Shown here piece by piece: positions 19,977-30,006 of a stretch of DNA of 64,000 nucleotides (positions are counted from its first letter, which is position 1; every line of letters starts with the position of its first letter). The stretch comes from Colwellia sp. M166 (lineage in GTDB: Bacteria; Pseudomonadota; Gammaproteobacteria; Enterobacterales; Alteromonadaceae). Location: the NCBI RefSeq assembly GCF_024585285.1, contig NZ_CP040755.1, forward strand, positions 3,596,001 through 3,660,000, written 5' to 3'. The notes beneath the pieces are model-generated. The model was not told the origin of the DNA. It saw nothing but the letters and a program-made list of their open reading frames with translations, and ran no database searches. A program made the translations under genes and the position numbers.

Positions 19977-19984
19977 CTTGTTCG
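19961..19984. repeat. perfect hairpin across the rnc stop codon
   Basis: CGAACAAGCTA at 19961-19971 pairs exactly with TAGCTTGTTCG at 19974-19984, leaving only two bases between the arms. The rnc TAG is inside the right arm. There is no T run, so it does not look like a terminator. It lies between rnc and era, where transcript processing would change relative expression. Confidence 0.65.
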
Positions 19985-20007
19985 ACATTTAAGTTGATAA
20001 TTAAATC

Positions 20008-20919
20008 ATGACAACAAAACAAAATCATTGCGGTCTTATCGCTATTGTTGGCCGCCCAAACGTTGGTAAATCTACATTATTGAATAGTTTGCTTGGACAG
20101 AAAGTGAGCATTACCTCACGCAAGCCACAAACGACACGCCATCGAATTTTAGGTATTCTAACTGAAGCTAATAACCAAGCGGTTTTAGTGGATACTCCAG
20201 GCTTACATTCAGAAGAAAAGCGCGCAATTAATCGTCTGATGAACCGTGCGGCAAGTAGTACTTTGGCAGAAGTGGAAACCATTGTATTTCTCGTTGAAGG
20301 TACGCACTGGACCAGTGATGATGAAATGGTACTGACTAAAATTAAAAATAGTGGTGCGCCTTGTGTGTTAGTGGTTAATAAAATTGACAATATACAAGAT
20401 AGAGATAGTTTGTTGCCACATCTACAAAAGCTAGGTGCTATGCACAACTTTGCTGATATTGTGCCTATTTCAGCCAGTAAAGGTGAAAACGTCGATGCGA
20501 TTAAAAAGATCTGTTTTAACGCACTACCTGAAGGTGACTTTTGGTTTCCTGAAGATTATATTACCGATCGCTCTAGCCGTTTTATGGCTTCAGAAATTGT
20601 CCGTGAAAAGCTTATTCGCTTTACCGGTGATGAATTACCTTATTCAACCACCGTTGAAATAGAACAATTTAAAATTGATGAAAAAGGTATTTTGCATATT
20701 AATGCTTTAGTGCTTGTTGAAAGAAACAGCCAAAAACGCATGGTTATTGGTAACAAAGGCGAAAAACTAAAAGTCATTGGTCAAGAAGCAAGACGTGATA
20801 TGGAAAGTTTATTTGAACGTAAAGTTTTCTTAGAAACGTGGGTGAAAGTCAAATCGGGCTGGGCAGATGACGAAAGAGCATTAAGAAGCTTAGGCTACGG
20901 CGATGACTACTCTGGTTAG
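20008..20919 (+). CDS. era: GTPase Era (30S assembly factor)
   Basis: Essential GTPase that binds the 3' end of 16S rRNA during small-subunit maturation. 303 residues. G1 [11 protein letters not shown]2 region [10 protein letters not shown]3 DTPGLH, G4 NKID and G5 SASKGENV are present. The C-terminal KH domain is complete ([49 protein letters not shown], motif GNKGEKLK). Full length; follows rnc in the conserved operon. Confidence 0.98.
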   Translation: MTTKQNHCGLIAIVGRPNVGKSTLLNSLLGQKVSITSRKPQTTRHRILGILTEANNQAVLVDTPGLHSEEKRAINRLMNRAASSTLAEVETIVFLVEGTHWTSDDEMVLTKIKNSGAPCVLVVNKIDNIQDRDSLLPHLQKLGAMHNFADIVPISASKGENVDAIKKICFNALPEGDFWFPEDYITDRSSRFMASEIVREKLIRFTGDELPYSTTVEIEQFKIDEKGILHINALVLVERNSQKRMVIGNKGEKLKVIGQEARRDMESLFERKVFLETWVKVKSGWADDERALRSLGYGDDYSG

Positions 20920-20927
20920 TTGCTATA

Positions 20928-20960
20928 ACAAGCTGGAGCTTTCTCCAAGCGTCAGCTTGT
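20928..20960. repeat. hairpin between era and recO
   Basis: ACAAGCTG at 20928-20935 pairs with CAGCTTGT at 20953-20960. A GGAG/CTCC pair just inside the left half offers a competing small stem. No T run follows, so it is more likely an mRNA structure than a terminator. Confidence 0.45.
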
Positions 20961-20985
20961 GCTTCTAGGTGAAAATGTAACTTAA

Positions 20986-21672
20986 ATGCAAGAAATTACG
21001 CAATCAGCTTTTGTGCTCCATACTCGACCTTATCGAGAAAATCAGTTGCTTATTGATTTGTTAACGGAGCATGACGGAAAAATAGCGGCGTTAAGTTACA
21101 TTGGTCATTCCACTAAGTCGAGTCGAAAGGCGCTATTACAACCCTTTTTACCGATTAACGTTACGTTGAAAGGCAATTACAGTTTAAAAAACCTAAGCCG
21201 AGTAGAGCCGATAGGAAAATCTTTTCTATTAAAGCAGAATGCGCTTTTTAGTGGTTTTTACATTAATGAACTCTTGGTTAAATTACTCGGAGACAATATT
21301 GCCTGCGGCGAGCTTTTTCAACAATATCAAACCAGTTTAAAATTATTAGCACAAGCAAGTAACATTGAAGTTTGCTTGCGAGAATTTGAATTGATGCTAA
21401 TGGAGGAGCTGGGTGTATCCTTTGATTTTTCATTAGTTTTTGAACATAGTGCCGAAAGCTTTTATTATCTACCTGATGACGGTTTTATTCCTGCCTACAC
21501 GAAATTAAAACAGCCTTGTTATAGTCGTTGGCATTTACAAGCTATTGCAGAACGAGACTTATCTCAGGCAGCAGTTTTAATGACCTTTAAGAGTTTGATG
21601 AGACAAGTTATTAATCATTTGCTTGGTGGTGTGCCGTTAAATAGTCGAAAATTATTTAGCAAGAAAGTGTAG
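20986..21672 (+). CDS. recO: DNA repair protein RecO
   Basis: Recombination mediator that with RecR loads RecA on gaps coated with SSB. 228 residues. The N-terminal OB fold starts QSAFVLHTRPYRENQLLIDLLTEHDGK and the helical C-terminal domain contains FYINELLVKLLG and LREFELMLMEELGVSFDF. The zinc-binding cysteines of some RecO proteins are not evident, as in E. coli. Follows era by 66 bases, the usual gammaproteobacterial order. Confidence 0.95.
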   Translation: MQEITQSAFVLHTRPYRENQLLIDLLTEHDGKIAALSYIGHSTKSSRKALLQPFLPINVTLKGNYSLKNLSRVEPIGKSFLLKQNALFSGFYINELLVKLLGDNIACGELFQQYQTSLKLLAQASNIEVCLREFELMLMEELGVSFDFSLVFEHSAESFYYLPDDGFIPAYTKLKQPCYSRWHLQAIAERDLSQAAVLMTFKSLMRQVINHLLGGVPLNSRKLFSKKV

Positions 21673-21857
21673 TTGTGCTGAAGCCGATGTTTTAAGAAAA
21701 TTTATGCTAACCTGATTGTTTTATAAAAATTAATTACAATTCAAAATAGTGAGTTATATTTCTAGCTTGATAGTTTTGCTTAATTTAGACGTCAATAGCG
21801 GGTCTATTACAAATGAATTAAACGTAGAAATAAGGAAAAATAGCCGCTAGAGAAGCA

Positions 21858-21884
21858 TTGACAATCTTTAGCGCAGGCTATGAT
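21858..21884 (+). promoter_or_regulatory. possible promoter upstream of pdxJ
   Basis: TTGACA at 21858-21863 and TATGAT at 21879-21884, with a short 15-base spacer, about 37 bases before the pdxJ ATG. Both hexamers are good but the spacing is below the optimum of 17. It would let pdxJ-acpS be transcribed separately from recO. Confidence 0.4.
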
Positions 21885-21920
21885 AGTAAGTTGCGTAGTT
21901 AACAAGATGAGAGATTGAGT

Positions 21921-22658
21921 ATGAAAGATATTTTACTAGGCGTAAATGTAGACCATATTGCCACCTTACGACAAGCACGCGGCACAAACTACCCGGATCC
22001 TGTTTATGCTGCCTCAGTAGCAGAACATGCCGGTGCAGATGGTATTACCGTCCATTTACGTGAAGATCGCCGTCATATCCAAGATAGAGATATTTATCTA
22101 TTAAAGCAGACTTTACATACACGGATGAATTTTGAAATGGCTGTTACCGATGAAATGTTGGATATAGCCTGTGAAGTAAAACCGATGTTTTGTTGTTTGG
22201 TGCCAGAAAAGCGTGAAGAATTAACCACCGAAGGTGGCTTAGATGTTGCTGGGCAGCAGGATAAAATTAATGCAGCTGTAGCTCGCTTAGCTGAGGCTGG
22301 TATACAAACTAGCTTGTTTATTGATGCTGACAAAAAGCAAATTGATGCTGCAGTGATCAGTAAAGCTACCTATATTGAAATTCATACCGGCCAATATGCT
22401 GAAGCAAAAAATGAAGCAGAGCAGCAGCAAGAACTTGCACGCTTAGTTGAGGGCATTGAATATGCTCACTTTTTAGGTTTGAAGGTTAATGCCGGTCATG
22501 GACTTAATTACTTTAACGTTAAGCCCATTGCTGCGATACCTGAAATTATTGAGCTTAATATTGGTCATGCAATTATCGCTCGTGCGGTCATTGATGGTTT
22601 AGATAAAGCCATTCGAGACATGAAACGACTAATGCTTGAAGCGCGTGGTTTAGTGTAA
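21921..22658 (+). CDS. pdxJ: pyridoxine 5'-phosphate synthase
   Basis: PdxJ condenses 1-deoxyxylulose 5-phosphate with 3-amino-2-oxopropyl phosphate to pyridoxine 5'-phosphate. 245 residues from ATG 21921; a TTG six bases upstream is less likely because GATGAGAGA is well spaced for the ATG. Motifs: [68 protein letters not shown] and [14 protein letters not shown]. Full length TIM barrel. acpS begins 24 bases downstream, as in E. coli. Confidence 0.97.
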   Translation: MKDILLGVNVDHIATLRQARGTNYPDPVYAASVAEHAGADGITVHLREDRRHIQDRDIYLLKQTLHTRMNFEMAVTDEMLDIACEVKPMFCCLVPEKREELTTEGGLDVAGQQDKINAAVARLAEAGIQTSLFIDADKKQIDAAVISKATYIEIHTGQYAEAKNEAEQQQELARLVEGIEYAHFLGLKVNAGHGLNYFNVKPIAAIPEIIELNIGHAIIARAVIDGLDKAIRDMKRLMLEARGLV

Positions 22659-22682
22659 GTTAATTATAGTAAGGATTTAAGT

Positions 22683-23063
22683 TTGTCTGTAGTTGGTATT
22701 GGTACTGATATTGTTGATATTAGGCGCATTGCGAAAATGTCTGATAATGCTCAGCAGCGCCTAGCAAAACGCATTTTAACGACGCGAGAATACCAACTTT
22801 ACATTACTTTAAAACAGCCTGAACGTTTCCTCGCGAAACGATGGGCTGGTAAAGAAGCTGCGGCTAAGGCGCTCGGTACAGGTATTGCAGCAGGCGTATC
22901 ATTTCAATATTTTGATATTGTTTCTTTAGCTAGTGGCCAACCTACACTTGAATTGAGTTCACAAGCCTTAACTTTAGCTAAAAACTTAGGGGCTAATACT
23001 TGGCATATTTCACTTTCTGATGAAGTTAAATATGCCACTGCCTTTGTCGTTTTATCACAGTAA
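22683..23063 (+). CDS. acpS: holo-[acyl-carrier-protein] synthase
   Basis: Transfers 4'-phosphopantetheine from CoA to acyl carrier protein. 126 residues with the two family motifs: VGIGTDIVDIRRI at the N-terminus (metal-binding Asp) and RFLAKRWAGKEAAAKALGTGI. The start is TTG at 22683: AAGGA lies 8 bases upstream and no ATG precedes the conserved N-terminus. Co-directional with and close to pdxJ. Confidence 0.96.
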   Translation: MSVVGIGTDIVDIRRIAKMSDNAQQRLAKRILTTREYQLYITLKQPERFLAKRWAGKEAAAKALGTGIAAGVSFQYFDIVSLASGQPTLELSSQALTLAKNLGANTWHISLSDEVKYATAFVVLSQ

Positions 23064-23201
23064 TGAGTGTTAAGTTAGCGGTTGAATTGTCGGATTTAAA
23101 CTCGCTTTAATAAAAATTAAACACTAGAAATAATATCTGTTCTATACTTAAATGAAGCTTAGTGAAATTGTTAGTTAGCAAATTTGAATTTAGGAGTAGA
23201 T

Positions 23202-23447
23202 ATGCAATCGCAAAAGCAACCTATTGTCGAAAGACGCCAAGAGCCACCCGAACAATCGCTATGGTGGTCTAAGCTTTCACTAGCACAAAAGTTTTCTGCA
23301 AGTAGCTTAGGTAAGTTTGGTTATGAGCTTTGTTTTGTTCGTAATGAGCATGGCCACAGTTTAGCGGTGTTAACCTGTAATTCAGGTGTTGCCGTGATCA
23401 CTGAAGATGGTGATATTAATACTTCACCAAATATCAAGATTCGCTAA
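23202..23447 (+). CDS. small conserved-looking hypothetical protein
   Basis: 81 residues from ATG 23202, chosen because AGGAG lies 5-6 bases upstream; a TTG at 23184 lacks this. The N-terminal third is charged and rich in Q, P and E (QKQPIVERRQEPPEQ); the rest is a compact region (SLGKFGYELCFVRNEHGHSLAVLTCNSGVAVITEDGDINTSPNIKIR) that could form a small beta-rich fold. No signal peptide or membrane segment. I do not recognise a named family. It stands alone, convergent with barA. Confidence 0.75.
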   Translation: MQSQKQPIVERRQEPPEQSLWWSKLSLAQKFSASSLGKFGYELCFVRNEHGHSLAVLTCNSGVAVITEDGDINTSPNIKIR

Positions 23448-23477
23448 CTTCTGCAAAACACATACTTACCGGTATAC

Positions 23478-26288
23478 CTATCTGAATTTCGGCTGTTCAG
23501 CTTCGAGTTTTTTAATAAAAGCATCAGCATCTTCAAGTACTAAATCTATTTGTTCAAAAAATTCAAAAAACTCTGGCTCCAAATCATCTAAGGCAATACC
23601 ACGTTTCAACTCTGTTTCAAGCTCATGAGTTACTTTAGCTAAATTTGGTACGCCAGAATAACAGCATGCGCCATTAAGTTTGTGGATTAATACTTTTAGT
23701 TGTTCAATATCTTGAGAGATAAGAGCTTCTGAAATATTTGCTTTGCTTTCAGGTAAGCTGTTAACCAAGCCAACAAACATATCCTTAGCCAAAGCTGCTT
23801 TTTGTCCCGCTCTTTGTAGTGCTAATGTCCAATCAATAATTTTAACCCTTGAATTGATAATAGGCTCTGCAGACGGCGTAATGACTTTAGGACGATTGGC
23901 GAGTAAGGTTGAATCACAATACTCATAAATACTATGGTGTAACATAGCCTCATCAATAGGTTTAGTTACAAATGAGTCAAAACCATTGTCGAGTAGTTTG
24001 TCTTTTTCTTCCCCGAAAACATGTGCAGTCACGGCGATTATTGGACTGTGCTCATTAAGTGTTTGTTGACGAATAATAGCCAAGGCGGAAATACCATCAA
24101 GTACTGGCATTTGTATATCCATAAATATCAGGGCAAATTTTTCATGTCGACATAATTCTACTGCTTGAGCGCCGTCTGTCGCCGTGACAACTTCAGTTAC
24201 TTGTTCGAGCAATAACTCACGGATAAGCTTTAAATTTGCTTCATTATCATCAACAGCCAGCACTTTTATCGGCACTTTATGCTCTGGTAGCTGAATTATG
24301 TTAGTAGGCTCTGCTGTGGCTTTCGGTACTAGGGTTTTACTCAAACGTTGTATTGTTATCGGTTTACTAATACAGGTTTTTGCGCCACTGGAAATTAAGG
24401 CTTCGTGTAAACTTGGAGAGTTGCTATTAATGGCGAGATGTATTGAAGGAATAAGCTCTTTAATGGTAAAAATTAGCTTTTTCACGTCATTAAGGGCTGA
24501 TGGTGTTACATCATGACCAATGAGGGCAAAATCAAATGACGATAATTGTTCTTTATTGGTCAGTAAGTCATCTATTTCATCAGCTTGAGAAATGCAGGTC
24601 ATTTTCATTTTCCAACTAGCTAAGATTTCAGCTGTGGCTAATCGACTTGCCGCATGAGGCTCATAATATAAAATTGTTTTATCTTTTAGGCATTCTGGAG
24701 TAGGTAATTGTAAAGTGGGTATTGGATTGACTTCACATTGGAAAGTAAACCAAAAAGTTGAGCCTTTATGTTCGATACTTTCAAAACCAATACTGCCACG
24801 TAGTTCTAATACTAATCGTTGTGAAATAACTAAACCTAGCCCTGTTCCACCATAGATACGGGTAACACTTTTATCCCCTTGACCAAAAGCTTCAAAGATA
24901 GAATGTTGTTGTTGGTTCGGAATACCTATGCCAGTGTCTTGGACCGTAACTTTTATTTTATAAAGGTTTTGGGCAATAACACTACCTTCAATATTAATAT
25001 CAACAGAGCCTTTATCGGTGAACTTAATCGCATTACTCGCTAAGTTAACCATGACTTGCTTAACACGCATCGCGTCACCAATAAGTGAGTCGGGTAACAG
25101 AGGACTAACGCGTAAAGATAACTCGATATTCTTTTTATGGGCACTGGGTGCAAGTAACGTTAAGGTTTCTTCTACAGACTCGCGAATTGAGAATGGAATA
25201 TTTTCAATGACCATTTTACCGGCATCAAGTTTAGAAAAGTCTAAAATATCATTAATAATTGATAGCAAGTTACCTGCTGAACGTTCAATAGTTTGTAAGT
25301 GATCGCGCTGGGTGTCGCTCAAAGGTGTTTTCAATACTTGCCGCGTAAAGCCAATAACACCGTTAAGCGGCGTGCGTAGTTCATGGCTCATGTTAGCTAA
25401 AAATTCAGATTTTACCTTGTTTGCATCCTGAGCCTTGCGTTTTGCTATGTCGAGTTCAACGTTTTGAATTTCAAATTGCTCTAAACTTTCGCGCAGATCG
25501 ATAGTGGCTTGATCAATACTACGCTGCATCTCATCTTGGTAATCCCCTAGAGATTGTGCCATGGCATTGACACCATTTTTTAAAAAATTCAGCTCACCAA
25601 ATAACTGGCCACTGATACGGCTTTCTATTTTTCCTTCTCTAATACGATCTATCGCCAATACCATAGATGAAATCGGACGAGTAACACTTTTAATGAGCTT
25701 GTAGGCAAATAAGGCACTGATGATTATACCCACTAAAACAATAAAAAAAGCATTGACTAATAGTTGCTGCTGCGCATATTTAATACTGCTTTTATCAATT
25801 TGTATGGCGATATAGCCAATAACATCACTGTTAATATCAGTATTCAATCTTGAGTTGTTAGTTTGTGCGGTAAATTCATCAATAATCGGGGCGCGATAAA
25901 TAAGGTAATCATCATAGTCATCATAAATGATTCGGTTGGGTAGGCTTTGGCCAGCCTTTACCCGCAGGGTATGGGCATCGCCGTGATAAGCACTGGTGAC
26001 GAAAACTTGGTTGTCTTTGGTGAATATAGCAATACTTTTGATGATATCAGATTGACTACGATGGCTAAAACCAATCAGTGTTCTTAAATTATCGCGTTGT
26101 TTTTCTAATAATGGTGTCGCACTGCTGATAGCAAGCGGTGCTATTATGCTTGTGGCTCGTTGATAAATGAACTGATCGAGCTCGCTATAGCGACTATAAG
26201 ATAAGTAACCTGCAACAATTAAACTGATTATGGTCGTTGGTACGATCGTAAGTAAAATTACCCAATCTTTCAGGCTTATTTTATGCAT
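23478..26288 (-). CDS. barA: hybrid sensor histidine kinase BarA
   Basis: Tripartite kinase that, with the response regulator UvrY/GacA, controls Csr small RNAs and carbon metabolism. 936 residues: membrane segment about 10-29, periplasmic region to about 174, second membrane segment about 176-197, HAMP, HisKA with phospho-acceptor H302 (ANMSHELRTPLNGVIGFTR), HATPase (DTGIGIP, GTGLGLVISQRLV), a degenerate first receiver-like region, a true receiver (VLAVDDNEANLKLIRELL, phospho-Asp in LIFMDIQMPVLDG) and a C-terminal HPt domain (LIHKLNGACCYSGV). Divergent from rlmD-relA, the order seen in E. coli. Its regulator is not in this window. Confidence 0.94.
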   Translation of the reverse strand: MHKISLKDWVILLTIVPTTIISLIVAGYLSYSRYSELDQFIYQRATSIIAPLAISSATPLLEKQRDNLRTLIGFSHRSQSDIIKSIAIFTKDNQVFVTSAYHGDAHTLRVKAGQSLPNRIIYDDYDDYLIYRAPIIDEFTAQTNNSRLNTDINSDVIGYIAIQIDKSSIKYAQQQLLVNAFFIVLVGIIISALFAYKLIKSVTRPISSMVLAIDRIREGKIESRISGQLFGELNFLKNGVNAMAQSLGDYQDEMQRSIDQATIDLRESLEQFEIQNVELDIAKRKAQDANKVKSEFLANMSHELRTPLNGVIGFTRQVLKTPLSDTQRDHLQTIERSAGNLLSIINDILDFSKLDAGKMVIENIPFSIRESVEETLTLLAPSAHKKNIELSLRVSPLLPDSLIGDAMRVKQVMVNLASNAIKFTDKGSVDINIEGSVIAQNLYKIKVTVQDTGIGIPNQQQHSIFEAFGQGDKSVTRIYGGTGLGLVISQRLVLELRGSIGFESIEHKGSTFWFTFQCEVNPIPTLQLPTPECLKDKTILYYEPHAASRLATAEILASWKMKMTCISQADEIDDLLTNKEQLSSFDFALIGHDVTPSALNDVKKLIFTIKELIPSIHLAINSNSPSLHEALISSGAKTCISKPITIQRLSKTLVPKATAEPTNIIQLPEHKVPIKVLAVDDNEANLKLIRELLLEQVTEVVTATDGAQAVELCRHEKFALIFMDIQMPVLDGISALAIIRQQTLNEHSPIIAVTAHVFGEEKDKLLDNGFDSFVTKPIDEAMLHHSIYEYCDSTLLANRPKVITPSAEPIINSRVKIIDWTLALQRAGQKAALAKDMFVGLVNSLPESKANISEALISQDIEQLKVLIHKLNGACCYSGVPNLAKVTHELETELKRGIALDDLEPEFFEFFEQIDLVLEDADAFIKKLEAEQPKFR

Positions 26289-26429
26289 TTTTTGTTGAGC
26301 TTTAGTGTAAAATCATTGGGTTAATAACTCTATAATGGCACATATTAGACTAATACCAAATAGATAATCGTTCACTATGGCGGCAAATGAATCATTTATG
26401 CCGCTCTTTGATGGCAAACTAAGATAGCT

Positions 26430-27746
26430 ATGGCAAATTTTTTTAAAGCAAGCGCTAAAAAAACAACAATACCACAAAACTTAACCGTAACCGTTGCCCG
26501 TCTTGATCAGCAGGGCTGTGGCGTTGCATTTCATCATAAAAAGCCCATTTTTATTGAAGGCGTATTGCCTAATGAAACGGTGGAGGTGAAGGTTTATCAG
26601 CAAAAAAGTAAATTTTCAAAAGCCAAGTTAATCAATATTATTACCGCCAGTGAAGCCCGCGCTGAAGTTAAATGTCGGCATTACTTTCAATGTGGCGGCT
26701 GTAACCTACAACATATAGATTACCCGCATCAACTGACATATAAACAAGATAAAATTAAGCAATTGTTTGCACGCCAAGCTTTAAACCAAGATTTACCTTG
26801 GCAAAACCATATTGTTAGTCAGCCTTGGCAATATCGTCGTAAAGCAAGAATAGGGGTGCAATATGATAAACGTGGTACGCCGATCATTGGTTTTCGTCAG
26901 CGTGAGAGCAGCCACCTAACAGAAATTAAATCTTGTCCAGTACTCGTGGCTGCTTTTGCTAATATTTTTACTGAATTGAAATTACTTTTACCGTCCTTGT
27001 CTGGAAAAAATGCCGTTGGTCATATTGAAGTTATTGCCGGCAATAAAAATGTTGTTGTGGTACGCCAATTAGTTAAATTAACTGCTGAAGATAAAAAACA
27101 ATGGCAAAATTTTGCTAACAAAAATAGTTATTTAATCTATATCGATGACGGTAAAAGCATTTCCGCGTTGGGTGAATATAGCGTACTATTTTATCAATTA
27201 ACCGATACTATCAAGATTGAATTTTCGGTTAATAACTTTATTCAGGTTAATCATGGTGTCAATAAGCAGATGGTTGAACAGGCGCAAGCATGGCTAGCTT
27301 TAAATGCTCAAGATATTGTTTTGGATTTATTTTGTGGTTTAGGTAATTTTAGTTTACCTATCGCACAGCAAGTCAGTCAGTTGGTTGGTATTGAAGGTGT
27401 TCAATCTATGGTTGATAAAGCCCAAGATAATGCCGAAAAGAATGGCATGACTAATTGTCAATTTCATCAAGCTGATTTGAACAGTGATTGGCAAGCGCAT
27501 CACTGGGCTAAGCAAAAATATACTAAAGTGTTACTCGACCCAGCTAGGGCAGGAGCATACCAAGCCTTATTGCAACTACTGAACTTTAATATTGAAAAAG
27601 TGCTTTATGTTAGTTGTGACCCAGCATCATTGGCGCGAGATGCTAAGTTACTTATTGACCACGGTTATAAAATTGAAAAAATTGCCTTAATGGATATGTT
27701 TTCGCAAACAAAGCATGTTGAAACTATGGTAATGTTTAGCTTATAA
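26430..27746 (+). CDS. rlmD: 23S rRNA (uracil-1939-C5)-methyltransferase
   Basis: RlmD (RumA) methylates U1939 of 23S rRNA using SAM. 438 residues: N-terminal TRAM domain (LTVTVARLDQQGCGVAFHHKKPIFIEGVLP), an iron-sulphur cluster motif (KCRHYFQCGGCNLQH plus a later SCPV), the SAM-binding VLDLFCGLGNFSLPIA, and the catalytic cysteine segment KVLYVSCDPASLARD. Full length. 58 bases separate it from relA, matching the E. coli rlmD-relA order. Confidence 0.96.
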   Translation: MANFFKASAKKTTIPQNLTVTVARLDQQGCGVAFHHKKPIFIEGVLPNETVEVKVYQQKSKFSKAKLINIITASEARAEVKCRHYFQCGGCNLQHIDYPHQLTYKQDKIKQLFARQALNQDLPWQNHIVSQPWQYRRKARIGVQYDKRGTPIIGFRQRESSHLTEIKSCPVLVAAFANIFTELKLLLPSLSGKNAVGHIEVIAGNKNVVVVRQLVKLTAEDKKQWQNFANKNSYLIYIDDGKSISALGEYSVLFYQLTDTIKIEFSVNNFIQVNHGVNKQMVEQAQAWLALNAQDIVLDLFCGLGNFSLPIAQQVSQLVGIEGVQSMVDKAQDNAEKNGMTNCQFHQADLNSDWQAHHWAKQKYTKVLLDPARAGAYQALLQLLNFNIEKVLYVSCDPASLARDAKLLIDHGYKIEKIALMDMFSQTKHVETMVMFSL

Positions 27747-27804
27747 GTCGGTTGCTGTTTTATCAAAATAAACGGTTAAAATTGAATCGGAGGTAGTGAA
27801 TTTC

Positions 27805-30006
27805 ATGGTTTCTGTGCGTAAGTCACATCAAATGTCGGAAGCAAGTTTTGAGCAATGGTTAGGTCGGCTCGAATTAGAACACGATAAAAAAATTGCATTA
27901 GAAAAGCTATATCATCAAGTGAATGATTTATTTGATGATGCGACGCCTTGCCAGACTAAATCTTTAGAGATGGTAGAAATTCTCTCGGCTTTGAATCTCG
28001 ATACTGACTCATTATGCGCAGCATTCATTTGTCCATTATATGAATATAATTGTATAAGCTTAGAATATATTGAAGAAAACTTTTCACAACAAATCTATTT
28101 ATTGTGCAAAGGTGTAGGCCAAATGGAAGCGATTAAGGCTTTACAGCAATCACAGTCCAGCAAAGTTAGTGCTAACCAAATTGATAATATCCGCCGTATG
28201 CTTTTGGCTATGGTCGAAGATGTGCGCGCAGTCGTTATCAAATTAGCTGAACGCTTATGTCACCTACGTCTAGTTAAAAATAGTGATGAAGAAACTCGTG
28301 TTTTAGCCGCCAAAGAAACCAGTAATATCTACGCGCCACTCGCTAACCGGTTAGGTATAGGGCAATTAAAGTGGGAGTTAGAAGACCTGTCATTTCGCTA
28401 TCTTCACCCCGATGTTTATAAAAAAATAGCTAAACAGCTTGATGAAACTCGTCTCGAAAGAGAACGTTATATGGCTGATTTTGTTGGTAATATATCTCAA
28501 CAGTTACAATCGTCGGGTATTAAAGGCGTGGTCTATGGGCGTCCAAAGCATATTTATAGTATCTGGAAAAAAATGCAGCAAAAGTCGCTGGATTTTGAAC
28601 AGTTATTCGATGTCCGTGCCGTACGTATTATTGTTGATGAACTTCAAGGTTGTTATGGCGCATTAGGCCTAGTACATACCAGTTGGAAACATTTATCGAA
28701 AGAATTTGATGATTATGTTGCTACACCGAAAAGCAATGGTTATCAGTCAATTCATACTGTCGTTCTGGGCCCCGAAGGTAAAGCAATTGAAGTGCAAATT
28801 AGAACGCAACAAATGCATGATGATGCCGAGTTAGGGGTTGCAGCGCATTGGCGATACAAAGAAGGTAATGCCAGCGGTAAAACTTCCGGCTTTGATGAAA
28901 AAGTGAGTTGGTTAAGAAAAATACTACAATGGCAAGAAGATGTTTCAGAAAGTGGCGAGCTACTTGATGAACTACGCAGCCAAGTATTTGAAGATCGTAT
29001 TTATGTTTTTACCCCCAGTGGTGATGTGGTCGATTTACCTAGTGGCTCGACACCGTTAGATTTTGCCTACTATATTCACTCTAATGTCGGCCATAGTTGT
29101 ATTGGTGCCAAAGTATTTGGTCGTATTGTACCTTTTACTCATACCCTGCAAACGGGTGATAAAGTTGAAATTTTACGTAGTAAGACCCTCAACCCTAGTC
29201 GAGATTGGCTTAACCCAAGCCTAAATTATCTTCATACCTCACGTGCTCGGGCTAAGGTTCAGCATTTCTTTCGCTTACTCGATCGAGATAAAAACCTTGC
29301 TGCCGGTAAAGAGATGCTAGAAACGGCTCTAGCGAAGTTACAGTTGTCTCTAGCTAAAGTGGATTTATCAGCGGCAACAGAGCGTTTTAATTTAACCACC
29401 AATGATGATTTATTTGCCGCCATTGGCTCAGGTAATGCACGCTTATTGCAAGTGGTAAACTTTTTACAGCAGCAAAATGAAAAGTTAAAACCGAAAGAAG
29501 AAATTGACCCTCAGAGTTTAATTAAACAACCTCAGCAAGCCGATGATCAAAGCGGAGACAATAATGGTATTACGGTTTCAGGTGTTGGTAACTTACTAAC
29601 CCATATGGCGAAATGTTGTCATCCGGTACCCGGTGATGAAATTTCAGGTTTTATCACTCAAGGGCGCGGTATTTCAGTGCATCGCCTTGACTGTGAACAA
29701 CTGGCTAATGCGCTAGAACAACAACCCGAGCGTGAAGTGGAAGTGCAGTGGGGCTCTGATAACAATAAAAGTTACCAAGTCAGTATTAATATTATTGGTG
29801 GCGATCGTCAAGGTTTACTCAGGGATATCTCGACCATTATTTCTAACGAGCGGGTAAGTATTATTGGTATTGAAAGTCATACCGATCATGCTAAACAAAG
29901 TATGAGCATGACCATTAAGGTAGAAGTCGCTAATCATGAAGTGTTAAGCCGGCTATTGGCGAAATTAAAACAACTAGATGATGTTGTTGAAGTTAAAAGG
30001 TTATAG
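27805..30006 (+). CDS. relA: GTP pyrophosphokinase (ppGpp synthetase I)
   Basis: RelA makes (p)ppGpp on ribosomes carrying uncharged tRNA. 733 residues from ATG 27805 (MVSVRKSH, as in other RelA proteins; GGAGG 11 bases upstream). The N-terminal hydrolase-like domain lacks the HD metal-binding motif of SpoT (FICPLYEYN at the site), so it should be synthetase only. The synthetase region is intact (YGRPKHIYSIWKKM, FDVRAVRII, KSNGYQSIHTVVLGPEG, VQIRTQQMHDDAELGVAAHW). TGS (VFTPSGDVVDLPSGSTPLDFAYYIHS), zinc-finger-like (MAKCCHPVPGDEI) and ACT domains follow. Confidence 0.97.
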   Translation: MVSVRKSHQMSEASFEQWLGRLELEHDKKIALEKLYHQVNDLFDDATPCQTKSLEMVEILSALNLDTDSLCAAFICPLYEYNCISLEYIEENFSQQIYLLCKGVGQMEAIKALQQSQSSKVSANQIDNIRRMLLAMVEDVRAVVIKLAERLCHLRLVKNSDEETRVLAAKETSNIYAPLANRLGIGQLKWELEDLSFRYLHPDVYKKIAKQLDETRLERERYMADFVGNISQQLQSSGIKGVVYGRPKHIYSIWKKMQQKSLDFEQLFDVRAVRIIVDELQGCYGALGLVHTSWKHLSKEFDDYVATPKSNGYQSIHTVVLGPEGKAIEVQIRTQQMHDDAELGVAAHWRYKEGNASGKTSGFDEKVSWLRKILQWQEDVSESGELLDELRSQVFEDRIYVFTPSGDVVDLPSGSTPLDFAYYIHSNVGHSCIGAKVFGRIVPFTHTLQTGDKVEILRSKTLNPSRDWLNPSLNYLHTSRARAKVQHFFRLLDRDKNLAAGKEMLETALAKLQLSLAKVDLSAATERFNLTTNDDLFAAIGSGNARLLQVVNFLQQQNEKLKPKEEIDPQSLIKQPQQADDQSGDNNGITVSGVGNLLTHMAKCCHPVPGDEISGFITQGRGISVHRLDCEQLANALEQQPEREVEVQWGSDNNKSYQVSINIIGGDRQGLLRDISTIISNERVSIIGIESHTDHAKQSMSMTIKVEVANHEVLSRLLAKLKQLDDVVEVKRL

